Part shown: piece by piece, positions 8,155-14,578 of the stretch
Position numbering within the stretch: the stretch's first letter is position 1
Layout: each line of letters starts with the position of its first letter
The notes under the pieces: model-generated
What the model saw: the letters and a program-made list of their open reading frames with translations, nothing else
Told to the model about the DNA's origin: nothing
The model's database searches: none
Translations under genes and position numbers: made by a program
From: UBA11891 sp003533785
GTDB lineage: Bacteria > Bacteroidota > Bacteroidia > Flavobacteriales > Flavobacteriaceae
Reading direction: 5' to 3'
Assembly: GCA_949511625.1 (NCBI GenBank)
Contig: CATFEX010000039.1
Location: 1-25,608, forward strand
Length of the DNA stretch: 25,608 bases

Positions 8155-8879
8155 CTCCACCCTTTAAAGATATCGCAAAGGCGTTTGATCCCAAAAGTGG
8201 GTCGCAATATGAAGCGTTGGAACAGCTTACTCAAATCTATCCATTTTTTGCAACCCCATGGGCCTATTTAGCTAAAGCAGCACAAGTTCAAAAGAAAATG
8301 GATGCTGAACGAATTATTGAACGAGCTGCAACCCTAGCAAACGACAGAGCTGTATTTAAAGATTGGATGGAAATTGAAGTGTCTGCTCCTCCCAAATTCT
8401 CCGAAAAGAAAACACATAAACCAGCTCCAAAAAAGAAAACAAAAACCACTACCAAAAAAGAAAATACAACACCCAATAGTAAAAAAAATACGACTAAAGA
8501 TAGCCCTTTAAGAATCGAAAAAAAGAAGGCTGAACGTACCTTTATAGACTGGTTGGACCAAGATGAAAAACCATCAATTACTCCTTCAAAATCCAAGGGA
8601 GCTCAATGGGATGTCATCGATTCCTTTATCGAAAACAATCCAAAAATTAGTAGCTCAAAGGAAATATCCCCAGCTAAAAATATTAATCTGGCAAAACAAC
8701 AGATTTTTGAAAAAGAAGAATTGATGACTGAAACACTGGCTAAAATTTTGGTTCAACAAAAAAAATACAATAAAGCCGTGAAAGCCTATAAAATCCTGAG
8801 CTTGAAATATCCAGAAAAAAATACTTTCTTTGCAAGCCAGATTAATGAAATCAAACGTCTCATTGAAGAGGCGCAATAA
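8148..8879 (+). CDS. Small TPR-containing protein with lysine-rich linker, function unknown
   Basis: 243 residues, no signal peptide or membrane segment, so probably cytoplasmic. An N-terminal helical segment (YEALEQLTQIYPFFATPWAY, about 21-40) resembles a degenerate helical repeat. Residues about 85-130 are a highly basic Lys/Thr/Pro/Asn linker (KPAPKKKTKTTTKKENTTP). A conserved-looking FIDWLDQDEKP motif follows, then a DVIDSFIENNPKI motif, and a C-terminal TPR-like pair (LAKILVQQKKYNKAVKAYKI, then LSLKYPEKNTFFASQI). Similar proteins are often found between lptE and secG in Bacteroidota (recalled neighbourhood, not checked). Its ATG lies inside the end of lptE (ATGGTAG) and secG begins 8 bp after its stop. 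A scaffold or adaptor role in envelope export is possible but not shown. Confidence 0.75.
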   Translation: MVAPPFKDIAKAFDPKSGSQYEALEQLTQIYPFFATPWAYLAKAAQVQKKMDAERIIERAATLANDRAVFKDWMEIEVSAPPKFSEKKTHKPAPKKKTKTTTKKENTTPNSKKNTTKDSPLRIEKKKAERTFIDWLDQDEKPSITPSKSKGAQWDVIDSFIENNPKISSSKEISPAKNINLAKQQIFEKEELMTETLAKILVQQKKYNKAVKAYKILSLKYPEKNTFFASQINEIKRLIEEAQ

Positions 8880-8887
8880 ATACAATT

Positions 8888-9232
8888 ATGAGCACATTTT
8901 CCATTTTCATCGCACTGATCATTCTAGTCTGCTTTTTATTGGTTCTCGTAGTGATGGTTCAAAATCCTAAAGGCGGTGGTCTTTCTTCATCATTTGGAGG
9001 TGGGGGTAGCCAACAAATGGGTGGTGTTCAAAAAACGACTGATTTTTTGGACCGAAGCACTTGGGTTTTGGCTACTTTGCTAGTAATCCTAATTTTACTA
9101 TCCAATATGGCCCTTCCTGGTGGTGCAGCTGCCTCTGATTCTAGACTAATTCAAGACAGCGGAGTTGAACAAACCATTCCTCAGGCATTGCCAGAAGCTA
9201 TTCCAGAAGAACCCGAATCCGACACAAACTAG
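8888..9232 (+). CDS. secG: Preprotein translocase subunit SecG
   Basis: 114 residues. SecG is the small accessory subunit of the SecYEG channel in the inner membrane. Two membrane spans are visible: about residues 3-24 (FIALIILVCFLLVLVVMVQ) and about 56-76 (STWVLATLLVILILLSNMAL). Between them lies the family signature: NPKGGGLSSSFGGGG, then a FLDRSTW stretch. The C-terminal tail is acidic and proline-rich, as is common for this family in Bacteroidota. It is the last gene of the miaB-started group and is followed 11 bp after its stop by a strong intrinsic terminator. Confidence 0.95.
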   Translation: MSTFSIFIALIILVCFLLVLVVMVQNPKGGGLSSSFGGGGSQQMGGVQKTTDFLDRSTWVLATLLVILILLSNMALPGGAAASDSRLIQDSGVEQTIPQALPEAIPEEPESDTN

Positions 9233-9243
9233 TGACCGCATTG

Positions 9244-9278
9244 ATGCCAGACACCTGACAGTCTGGCATTTTTTTTTT
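9244..9278 (+). terminator. Rho-independent terminator after secG
   Basis: Perfect nine-base-pair stem ATGCCAGAC (9244-9252) / GTCTGGCAT (9261-9269), eight-base loop, followed by an uninterrupted run of T to 9278. It closes the miaB-secG transcription unit. Confidence 0.92.
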
Positions 9279-9301
9279 CAATCAGTAAACAAATAAATAG
9301 A

Positions 9302-9316
9302 TGGCACAATTTGTGA
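9302..9316 (+). promoter_or_regulatory. Palindrome and degenerate sigma-54-like site upstream of groES
   Basis: CACAATTTGTG (9305-9315) is a perfect odd palindrome 31 bp upstream of the groES ATG. It overlaps TGGCAC (9302-9307), which matches the -24 half of the sigma-54 consensus, but the correctly spaced -12 half reads GTGA rather than TTGC. No CIRCE inverted repeat is present. A TAnnTTTG -7 element was also not found in this gap. Either an operator or a poor sigma-54 promoter is possible. Confidence 0.35.
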
Positions 9317-9346
9317 CCTACACCAATTCAAATAAAATAAATTAAC

Positions 9347-9616
9347 ATGACTATCAAACCACTAGCTGACCGTGTACTGATAGAGCCAGCGGCAGCAGAA
9401 ACAAAAACTTCCTCAGGGATTATCATTCCTGACACTGCAAAGGAAAAACCTCAAAAAGGAACCGTTGTTGCTGTAGGGCCAGGTACCAAAGAAAACCCCA
9501 TAACCGTCAAAGTGGGCGATCAGGTTTTATACGGTAAATACGCCGGAACCGAATTGCAACACGAAGGGAAAGATTACCTCATCATGAAAGAAAACGACTT
9601 ACTCGCAATTGTATAA
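9347..9616 (+). CDS. groES: Co-chaperonin GroES (Cpn10)
   Basis: 89 residues, slightly short for the family (usually 91-97). It forms the heptameric lid of the GroEL folding chamber in the cytoplasm. The opening IKPLADRVLIEP, the mobile-loop region AAAETKTSSGIIIPDTAKEK (about 16-35), GTVVAVGPG and the C-terminal YLIMKENDLLAIV are characteristic. It is first in a two-gene operon, with groEL 19 bp downstream; the terminator after secG separates it from the upstream group, so it needs its own promoter in the 68 bp in between. Confidence 0.98.
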   Translation: MTIKPLADRVLIEPAAAETKTSSGIIIPDTAKEKPQKGTVVAVGPGTKENPITVKVGDQVLYGKYAGTELQHEGKDYLIMKENDLLAIV

Positions 9617-9635
9617 TCAAAAAAATTAGAAAAAC

Positions 9636-11270
9636 ATGGCAAAGAAAATAGAATTTGATATCGATGCTAGAGACGGGATTAAACGCGGGGTAGATGCCCT
9701 AGCAAACGCCGTAAAAGTAACTCTTGGACCCAAGGGAAGAAATGTAATCATTGGAAAATCCTTTGGTGCCCCTCAAGTAACAAAAGATGGGGTGAGCGTT
9801 GCCAAGGAAATTGAGTTGGAAGACGCTCTTGAAAATATGGGTGCCCAAATGGTGAAAGAGGTGGCTTCAAAAACCAATGATTTGGCTGGAGACGGAACCA
9901 CAACAGCCACCATCTTGGCCCAAGCTATTGTTCGTGACGGACTCAAGAATGTTGCAGCAGGAGCCAACCCCTTAGATCTCAAAAGAGGGATCGACAAAGC
10001 CGTTGAAGCCATTGTTGGGAATCTAGAAAAACAATCTGAAGAAATTGGAAGCTCCTCTGAAAAGATCAATCAGGTAGCTAGCATTTCTGCCAACAATGAT
10101 GACACCATTGGAGGGCTCATCACAGATGCCTTTGAGAAGGTTGGTAAAGAAGGAGTAATTACCGTTGAAGAAGCTAAAGGAACCGATACTTACGTGGATG
10201 TGGTTGAAGGAATGCAATTCGATCGCGGATACCTCTCCCCTTATTTTGTTACCAACTCTGAGAAGATGGAAGCCGATCTCGAAACACCCTACATTCTTCT
10301 TTACGACAAGAAAATTTCGGTAATGAAAGACTTACTCCCTGTTTTGGAGCCTGTGGCTCAATCGGGTAAGCCTCTTTTAATTATTGCAGAAGATGTGGAT
10401 GGTGAAGCTTTGGCTACATTGGTTGTCAATAAACTACGTGGCTCATTAAAAATTGCTGCTGTGAAGGCGCCAGGCTTTGGTGACCGTAGAAAAGCGATGC
10501 TCGAAGACATTGCTATCCTAACAGGAGGAACAGTAATTTCAGAAGAACGCGGGTTTACCCTTGAAAACGTCACCATTGATATGTTAGGAACCGCTGAAAA
10601 AGTAGCCATAGACAAAGACAACACTACGGTAGTCAATGGCAGTGGGGCGGCTGAAAATATTGAAGCTAGAGTGGCTCAAATAAAAGCTCAAATCGAAGCT
10701 TCGACCTCGGACTACGATAAAGAAAAATTGCAAGAACGCTTAGCCAAATTGGCTGGTGGTGTTGCTGTTCTTTATGTAGGAGCGCCCTCTGAAGTAGAAA
10801 TGAAAGAGAAGAAAGATCGTGTCGATGATGCTTTGCACGCCACTCGAGCAGCTATTGAAGAAGGGATCGTTGCCGGAGGTGGTGTGGCTCTTCTCAATTC
10901 CAAAAAATCATTAGATGCGCTCAAAGGAGCAACCCCTGACGAGCAAACGGGAATACAAATTATTCACAGTGCTATAGAATCACCTCTGAGAACCATAGTA
11001 GAAAACTCCGGTGGAGAAGGGTCTGTAGTTGTCTCTAAAGTATTGGAAGGTAAAGCCAACCAAGGGTATAATGCTAAGGATGGTACTTATGTAGATATGC
11101 TGAAGTCTGGAATTATCGATCCTAAAAAAGTGACGCGTGTGGCTCTTGAAAATGCCGCCTCTGTCGCGGGAATGATTCTTACAACTGAATGTGCTTTAGT
11201 TGACATTAAAGAGGATGCCCCACCAATGCCCCCAATGGGCGGCGGCGGCGGAATGCCAGGTATGATGTAA
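9636..11270 (+). CDS. groEL: Chaperonin GroEL (Cpn60)
   Basis: 544 residues, standard length. ATP-driven tetradecameric folding chamber. Visible motifs: VTLGPKGRNV (28-37), the ATP-binding loop GDGTTTATILAQ with Asp86, the apical-domain region MQFDRGYLSPYFVTNSEKM, GFGDRRKAMLEDIAILTGG, and AALEEGI-type sequence AIEEGIVAGGGVALL in the lower equatorial domain. The C-terminus ends in GGGGGMPGMM, a typical GGM-type tail. It follows groES by 19 bp and is followed by an intrinsic terminator 23 bp after the stop. Confidence 0.99.
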   Translation: MAKKIEFDIDARDGIKRGVDALANAVKVTLGPKGRNVIIGKSFGAPQVTKDGVSVAKEIELEDALENMGAQMVKEVASKTNDLAGDGTTTATILAQAIVRDGLKNVAAGANPLDLKRGIDKAVEAIVGNLEKQSEEIGSSSEKINQVASISANNDDTIGGLITDAFEKVGKEGVITVEEAKGTDTYVDVVEGMQFDRGYLSPYFVTNSEKMEADLETPYILLYDKKISVMKDLLPVLEPVAQSGKPLLIIAEDVDGEALATLVVNKLRGSLKIAAVKAPGFGDRRKAMLEDIAILTGGTVISEERGFTLENVTIDMLGTAEKVAIDKDNTTVVNGSGAAENIEARVAQIKAQIEASTSDYDKEKLQERLAKLAGGVAVLYVGAPSEVEMKEKKDRVDDALHATRAAIEEGIVAGGGVALLNSKKSLDALKGATPDEQTGIQIIHSAIESPLRTIVENSGGEGSVVVSKVLEGKANQGYNAKDGTYVDMLKSGIIDPKKVTRVALENAASVAGMILTTECALVDIKEDAPPMPPMGGGGGMPGMM

Positions 11271-11293
11271 TCTTTTATTGATTGCAACTTTTG

Positions 11294-11323
11294 AAAAAAC
11301 CTGCTCAATGAGCAGGTTTTTTT
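11294..11323 (+). terminator. Rho-independent terminator after groEL
   Basis: Stem CCTGCTC (11300-11306) / GAGCAGG (11310-11316) with a three-base loop, extended by A6 on the left and T7 on the right. It could work in both directions. It ends only 20 bp before the next ATG. Confidence 0.9.
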
Positions 11324-11343
11324 AATTTTAATCAAAGATTGTT

Positions 11344-11766
11344 ATGTACTTATTAAAAATTTATTGTGGTCTCTTTTTATTATTCACTATTCGTTTGGGT
11401 GCTCAATTTCAGTTGCTAATAGAAATTGAAAATATTGAAATTCCACAAGGCACTCTTTTTTTGAGTCTATTCGATTCTCAAGAAGGATATGAAAACAACA
11501 AAACACCAGAGAAGTATTTCAAAAGAATACCTATTTCGAAAAAAAAAGTTCAACTTGTCTTCGAAAACCTACCAAGAGGTCTCTATGCCATCAAAGCGTA
11601 TCTAGACACAAACAAGAACAATGAATTGGACACAAACTTCCTCGGTGTTCCAAAAGAACAATATGGTTTTTCGAATAACAAAATGGGTACTTTGGGTCCC
11701 CCTAGTTTTGCCACAAGCCGATTTGAAGTTTCTCAAAACACGGTGCATCAACTCATTCTAAAATAA
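11344..11766 (+). CDS. DUF2141 domain protein, exported
   Basis: 140 residues. A signal peptide (MYLLKIYCGLFLLFTIRLGA, cleavage probably near residue 20) directs it to the periplasm or beyond. The mature part matches the DUF2141 pattern: a beta-sandwich-like stretch around IEIPQGTLFLSLFD, the FENLPRGLYAIKAYLDTN segment, an Asp/Asn-rich stretch NKNNELDTNFLGVP (roughly 90-103) and EQYGFSNN. The function of the family is unknown; the Asp/Asn cluster could bind calcium (inference). The groEL terminator ends 20 bp upstream, leaving little room for a separate promoter. It converges with the HMA-membrane gene, with 5 bp between the stops. Confidence 0.85.
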   Translation: MYLLKIYCGLFLLFTIRLGAQFQLLIEIENIEIPQGTLFLSLFDSQEGYENNKTPEKYFKRIPISKKKVQLVFENLPRGLYAIKAYLDTNKNNELDTNFLGVPKEQYGFSNNKMGTLGPPSFATSRFEVSQNTVHQLILK

Positions 11767-11771
11767 GTTAG

Positions 11772-12461
11772 CTATCCCAGGAGAAGTCCTCCTGCCATCA
11801 ACAGCATGATGCTGTTTTCAATCAAGGTGGCCTCTGTCATTGGTAATTTTAGTACTGTCCCTAAACACGCACATTGAATTTTTCGTTTGTTAACCAAACT
11901 TTGAATGACTCCAGCTGTCGTTATGGAAAGAAGAACAACAGATATCCAAAGCGCAGTTTGCAATTGAAATTGAAAGAGAAAGGCTAGCCCGAGAACAGAC
12001 TCAATAAAGGGATACAATTGCCCATAGAATAAGCTCCGCTTGGCTAAGGGGTCGTAATTGGCAAATGAAATTGGAAAGCCTTTGTAATCTAGAAGTTTGA
12101 AAAAACTGAACACAACAAAAAACAAGCCCATATAATTCACCATTATATCTTTTATTAGAAAAGAAGGCATGGAGAGGTACAGTGACCCTGCACAAACATA
12201 TCCTAAAATCAAAAAAAGTGGAAATAAGGCTTTCCATTTGGAAGGAACACGATGTTTTTCCTTTGTAATTAAAGTGTATTTGTGACCTAAAGCTGCTTGA
12301 AATTGACTTAGATCAATTTGTTCTTCAACCTCTAGTTGTGCCTTACCGTTTACTAAATTGACCGAAACAGCCGATACTCCGGCTACTCGCGCTAGAGAAT
12401 TAGTCACCCCTTTTTTGCAATTCTCGCAGGTCATCCCATTTATTGTCAATTCTTGTCGCAT
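11772..12461 (-). CDS. HMA domain fused to a MauE/DoxX-like four-helix membrane protein
   Basis: 229 residues. An N-terminal heavy-metal-associated domain (1-about 68) has the metal motif NGMTCENC with Cys12 and Cys15. After a short basic linker come about four membrane helices (near 77-98, 108-124, 147-166 and 170-189, with a possible fifth at 212-228). The segment FFKLLDYKGFPISFANYDPL is typical of this Bacteroidota membrane family, and a second cysteine pair, QCACLG (Cys197, Cys199), sits before the last hydrophobic stretch, as in MauE/DoxX-like redox-associated proteins. The architecture suggests copper or other soft-metal binding, or thiol redox relay in the inner membrane; the substrate is not known. 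There is no copper ATPase or metal regulator next to it. Confidence 0.8.
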   Translation of the reverse strand: MRQELTINGMTCENCKKGVTNSLARVAGVSAVSVNLVNGKAQLEVEEQIDLSQFQAALGHKYTLITKEKHRVPSKWKALFPLFLILGYVCAGSLYLSMPSFLIKDIMVNYMGLFFVVFSFFKLLDYKGFPISFANYDPLAKRSLFYGQLYPFIESVLGLAFLFQFQLQTALWISVVLLSITTAGVIQSLVNKRKIQCACLGTVLKLPMTEATLIENSIMLLMAGGLLLG

Positions 12462-12522
12462 TTCGATTCTCTAATTGTTTAAAAATAATCCCAATTCGAC
12501 TCTTTAGCACTGGGGTTTTTAA

Positions 12523-12530
12523 TATTTTTG
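12523..12530 (+). promoter_or_regulatory. Possible -7 element for the GAF gene-purH operon
   Basis: TATTTTTG matches TAnnTTTG exactly and lies 13 bp before the GTG start, which would give a very short leader. A TTG -33 element at 17-23 bp is not apparent. Confidence 0.33.
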
Positions 12531-12543
12531 AAAAATTTAACGC

Positions 12544-13026
12544 GTGATCACCCACAGAAGCATTTTATCCGATATCGATCACATACTCGACGTGCCAAAA
12601 TCTGAATGGCACTCTTCGTTAACTGGAATTTGTAAACTACTGCAAGAATCTGTTTCTTACTACAACTGGGTTGGGTTTTATTTCGCCAATTACACTAGGC
12701 GATCCCTTCATCTAAAGGCCTTTAGTGGTCTTCCTACAGAGCATGTTGAAATTCCTTTCGGAAAAGGAATTTGTGGGCAAGTAGCCCTTAGTAATCAGAA
12801 TTTTGTGGTCCCCGATGTACAACATCAAGATAATTACATCGCATGTGACTTGGACGTCAAATCTGAATTGGTCGTCCCTCTGTTCGTGAATGGAAAAAAT
12901 GTGGGGCAGATTGATATTGATTCCAACACTATCAATCCCTTTACCAAACAGGACGAAAAGCTTTTAGCAGCTGTCAATAGTAAAGTTGCTGAGTTTATAC
13001 CGAAAACACTATATATTTTATCATGA
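12544..13026 (+). CDS. GAF-domain protein of the free methionine-(R)-sulfoxide reductase (fRMsr) family
   Basis: 160 residues, a single GAF domain. Similarity to the fRMsr family (E. coli MsrC/YebR) is clear in YYNWVGFYF, IPFGKGICGQVA, a YIACDLDVKSELVVPL stretch and GQIDIDSNTINPFTKQDE. Free methionine-R-sulfoxide would be reduced to methionine. The catalytic Cys (E. coli Cys118) corresponds to Cys101 and the Cys94 position to Cys77, with the same 24-residue spacing; the Cys84 position, ten residues before Cys77, is His67. The start is GTG: an in-frame TAA lies two codons upstream and no ATG occurs early in the frame. The stop overlaps the purH start (ATGA), so the two are probably translated together. 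Confidence 0.87.
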   Translation: MITHRSILSDIDHILDVPKSEWHSSLTGICKLLQESVSYYNWVGFYFANYTRRSLHLKAFSGLPTEHVEIPFGKGICGQVALSNQNFVVPDVQHQDNYIACDLDVKSELVVPLFVNGKNVGQIDIDSNTINPFTKQDEKLLAAVNSKVAEFIPKTLYILS

Positions 13027-14546
13027 ATGAAATGAAAATTAAAGCCGCACTGGTTTCTGTTTTTGACAAAACTGGCCTTGAGCCAATTATCCAAATTCTA
13101 CATCGCCAAGGAGTGACTTTGTATTCAACTGGTGGAACACAAAAATTCATTGAAAGTCTTCAAATTCCAGTAGTGGCAGTTGAGGATCTTACCGGTTATC
13201 CATCCATATTAGGTGGACGGGTTAAGACTTTACACCCCAAGGTATTTGGAGGGATTTTAAACCGGCAAGGGAACTCTTCCGATGAAAATGAAATTGAAGA
13301 TTTTGAAATTCCCCAAATCGATTTAGTCATCGTTGATCTTTACCCTTTCGAAGAAACCGTAGCTTCAAGTGCTTCAGAAGCTGATATCATTGAGAAAATT
13401 GATATTGGAGGAATTGCATTGATACGCGCAGCTGCCAAAAACTTCAATGACGTTGTCTGTGTATCCAATAAAAAATATTATTCTACACTTCTGGAACTTT
13501 TAGAAAAGAAAGAAGGTGTTTTAAATTTATCGGATCGCAAGTTATTTGCAGCGAAAGCTTTTGCCGATTCCTCACATTATGACAGCGCGATTTTTAATTA
13601 TTTTAATGACGGAGATTCAATACTCAAAGTGAGTAGCCATGAGGCTAAACCACTTCGGTATGGTGAAAATCCACACCAGAAAGCTCATTTTTTTGGACCG
13701 TTGGACGATATCTTAGAACAAATTCATGGCAAGGAAGTATCCTACAACAACTTATTAGATATTGATGCTGCTGTTCTGTTGATGTTGGAATTCTATGATG
13801 AAGCCCCAACCTTTGCTATTCTCAAACACAATAATGCCTGTGGATTGGCCACCCGAGATACGCTTGCAGAAGCTTATATTGATGCCTTAGCTGGAGACCC
13901 CGTTTCAGCTTTTGGAGGGGTTCTTATCGCCAACCGTACGATTGATCTAGCTACCGCCGAGCATATCCATAGCCTTTTTTGTGAGGTCGTCATCGCTCCT
14001 TCTTTTGATGCTGATGCCAAAGAAATTCTATCAAAAAAGAAAAACAGAATACTTCTCATTCAAAAAAGCCGAGAGGTCGCAACACAATCCATCCGGACAT
14101 GTTTGAATGGTGTTTTGGTCCAAGGTAAAGACGAGCATACTGACGCTGATATTGATTTGACAACCGCTACAACCCTTGTCCCATCCGAGAAAGAAATTGA
14201 AGACTTACTTTTTGCTGCCAAAATCTGTAAACACACAAAGTCCAATACCATTGTATTGGCCAAAAATAAACAGTTGTTGGCCTCTGGTACTGGACAAACC
14301 TCTCGAGTCGATGCTCTTGAACAGGCCATCGACAAAGCCAGAAAATTTAATTTTAACTTGTCAGGAGCTGCCATGGCCAGTGATGCTTTTTTTCCCTTCC
14401 CAGATTGTGTAACTATTGCTCATCAAGCAGGTATTCAAACAGTCATTCAACCAGGAGGTTCCATCAAAGACCAAGATTCAATTGCCTATTGCAATGAAAA
14501 TAATGTCAAAATGGTTCTGACAGGCGTACGGCACTTTAAACATTAA
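13023..14546 (+). CDS. purH: Bifunctional AICAR formyltransferase / IMP cyclohydrolase
   Basis: 507 residues. It catalyses the last two steps of de novo purine synthesis, AICAR to FAICAR (with 10-formyl-THF) and FAICAR to IMP. The N-terminal MGS-like cyclohydrolase domain shows ALVSVFDKTGLEPI, STGGTQKFIE and GGRVKTLHPKVFGGIL. The transformylase part shows KPLRYGENPHQKA, the catalytic-type LKHNNACGLA, GDPVSAFGGVLIANR and the C-terminal HQAGIQTVIQPGGSIKDQDS. Length and domain order are normal. The start at 13023 overlaps the previous stop; an in-frame ATG at 13032 would remove three residues. mreB starts 32 bp downstream with no terminator seen in between. Confidence 0.98.
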   Translation: MNEMKIKAALVSVFDKTGLEPIIQILHRQGVTLYSTGGTQKFIESLQIPVVAVEDLTGYPSILGGRVKTLHPKVFGGILNRQGNSSDENEIEDFEIPQIDLVIVDLYPFEETVASSASEADIIEKIDIGGIALIRAAAKNFNDVVCVSNKKYYSTLLELLEKKEGVLNLSDRKLFAAKAFADSSHYDSAIFNYFNDGDSILKVSSHEAKPLRYGENPHQKAHFFGPLDDILEQIHGKEVSYNNLLDIDAAVLLMLEFYDEAPTFAILKHNNACGLATRDTLAEAYIDALAGDPVSAFGGVLIANRTIDLATAEHIHSLFCEVVIAPSFDADAKEILSKKKNRILLIQKSREVATQSIRTCLNGVLVQGKDEHTDADIDLTTATTLVPSEKEIEDLLFAAKICKHTKSNTIVLAKNKQLLASGTGQTSRVDALEQAIDKARKFNFNLSGAAMASDAFFPFPDCVTIAHQAGIQTVIQPGGSIKDQDSIAYCNENNVKMVLTGVRHFKH

Positions 14547-14550
14547 TTTC

Positions 14551-14558
14551 TAACTTTA
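14551..14558 (+). promoter_or_regulatory. Possible -7 element of the mreB operon
   Basis: TAACTTTA, one base from TAnnTTTG, followed by CCGC as often seen at Flavobacteriia start sites. It lies 20 bp before the mreB ATG and just after purH. No good -33 TTG is visible, so it may instead be that mreB is read through from purH. Confidence 0.33.
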
Positions 14559-14578
14559 CCGCTTAACGCATTGAGTTT

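Noticed and set aside
8398..8530. Lysine/threonine-rich A-rich stretch as a nucleotide repeat
   Set aside because: No exact repeat unit; it is a low-complexity coding linker in the TPR protein.
9279..9346. CIRCE heat-shock repeat upstream of groES
   Set aside because: No TTAGCACTC-N9-GAGTGCTAA or close variant is present.
10358..10636. Open frames antisense to groEL and other long genes (also within topA, miaB, mreB, prc)
   Set aside because: They lie inside strongly conserved genes on the other strand or in another frame, have no recognisable domains or start signals, and reflect the codon use of the real gene.
12481..12520. CCCA / TGGG arms followed by T run upstream of the GAF gene, as a terminator
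   Set aside because: The arms pair over only four bases with a long loop, and the only gene that could end there on the plus strand is absent.
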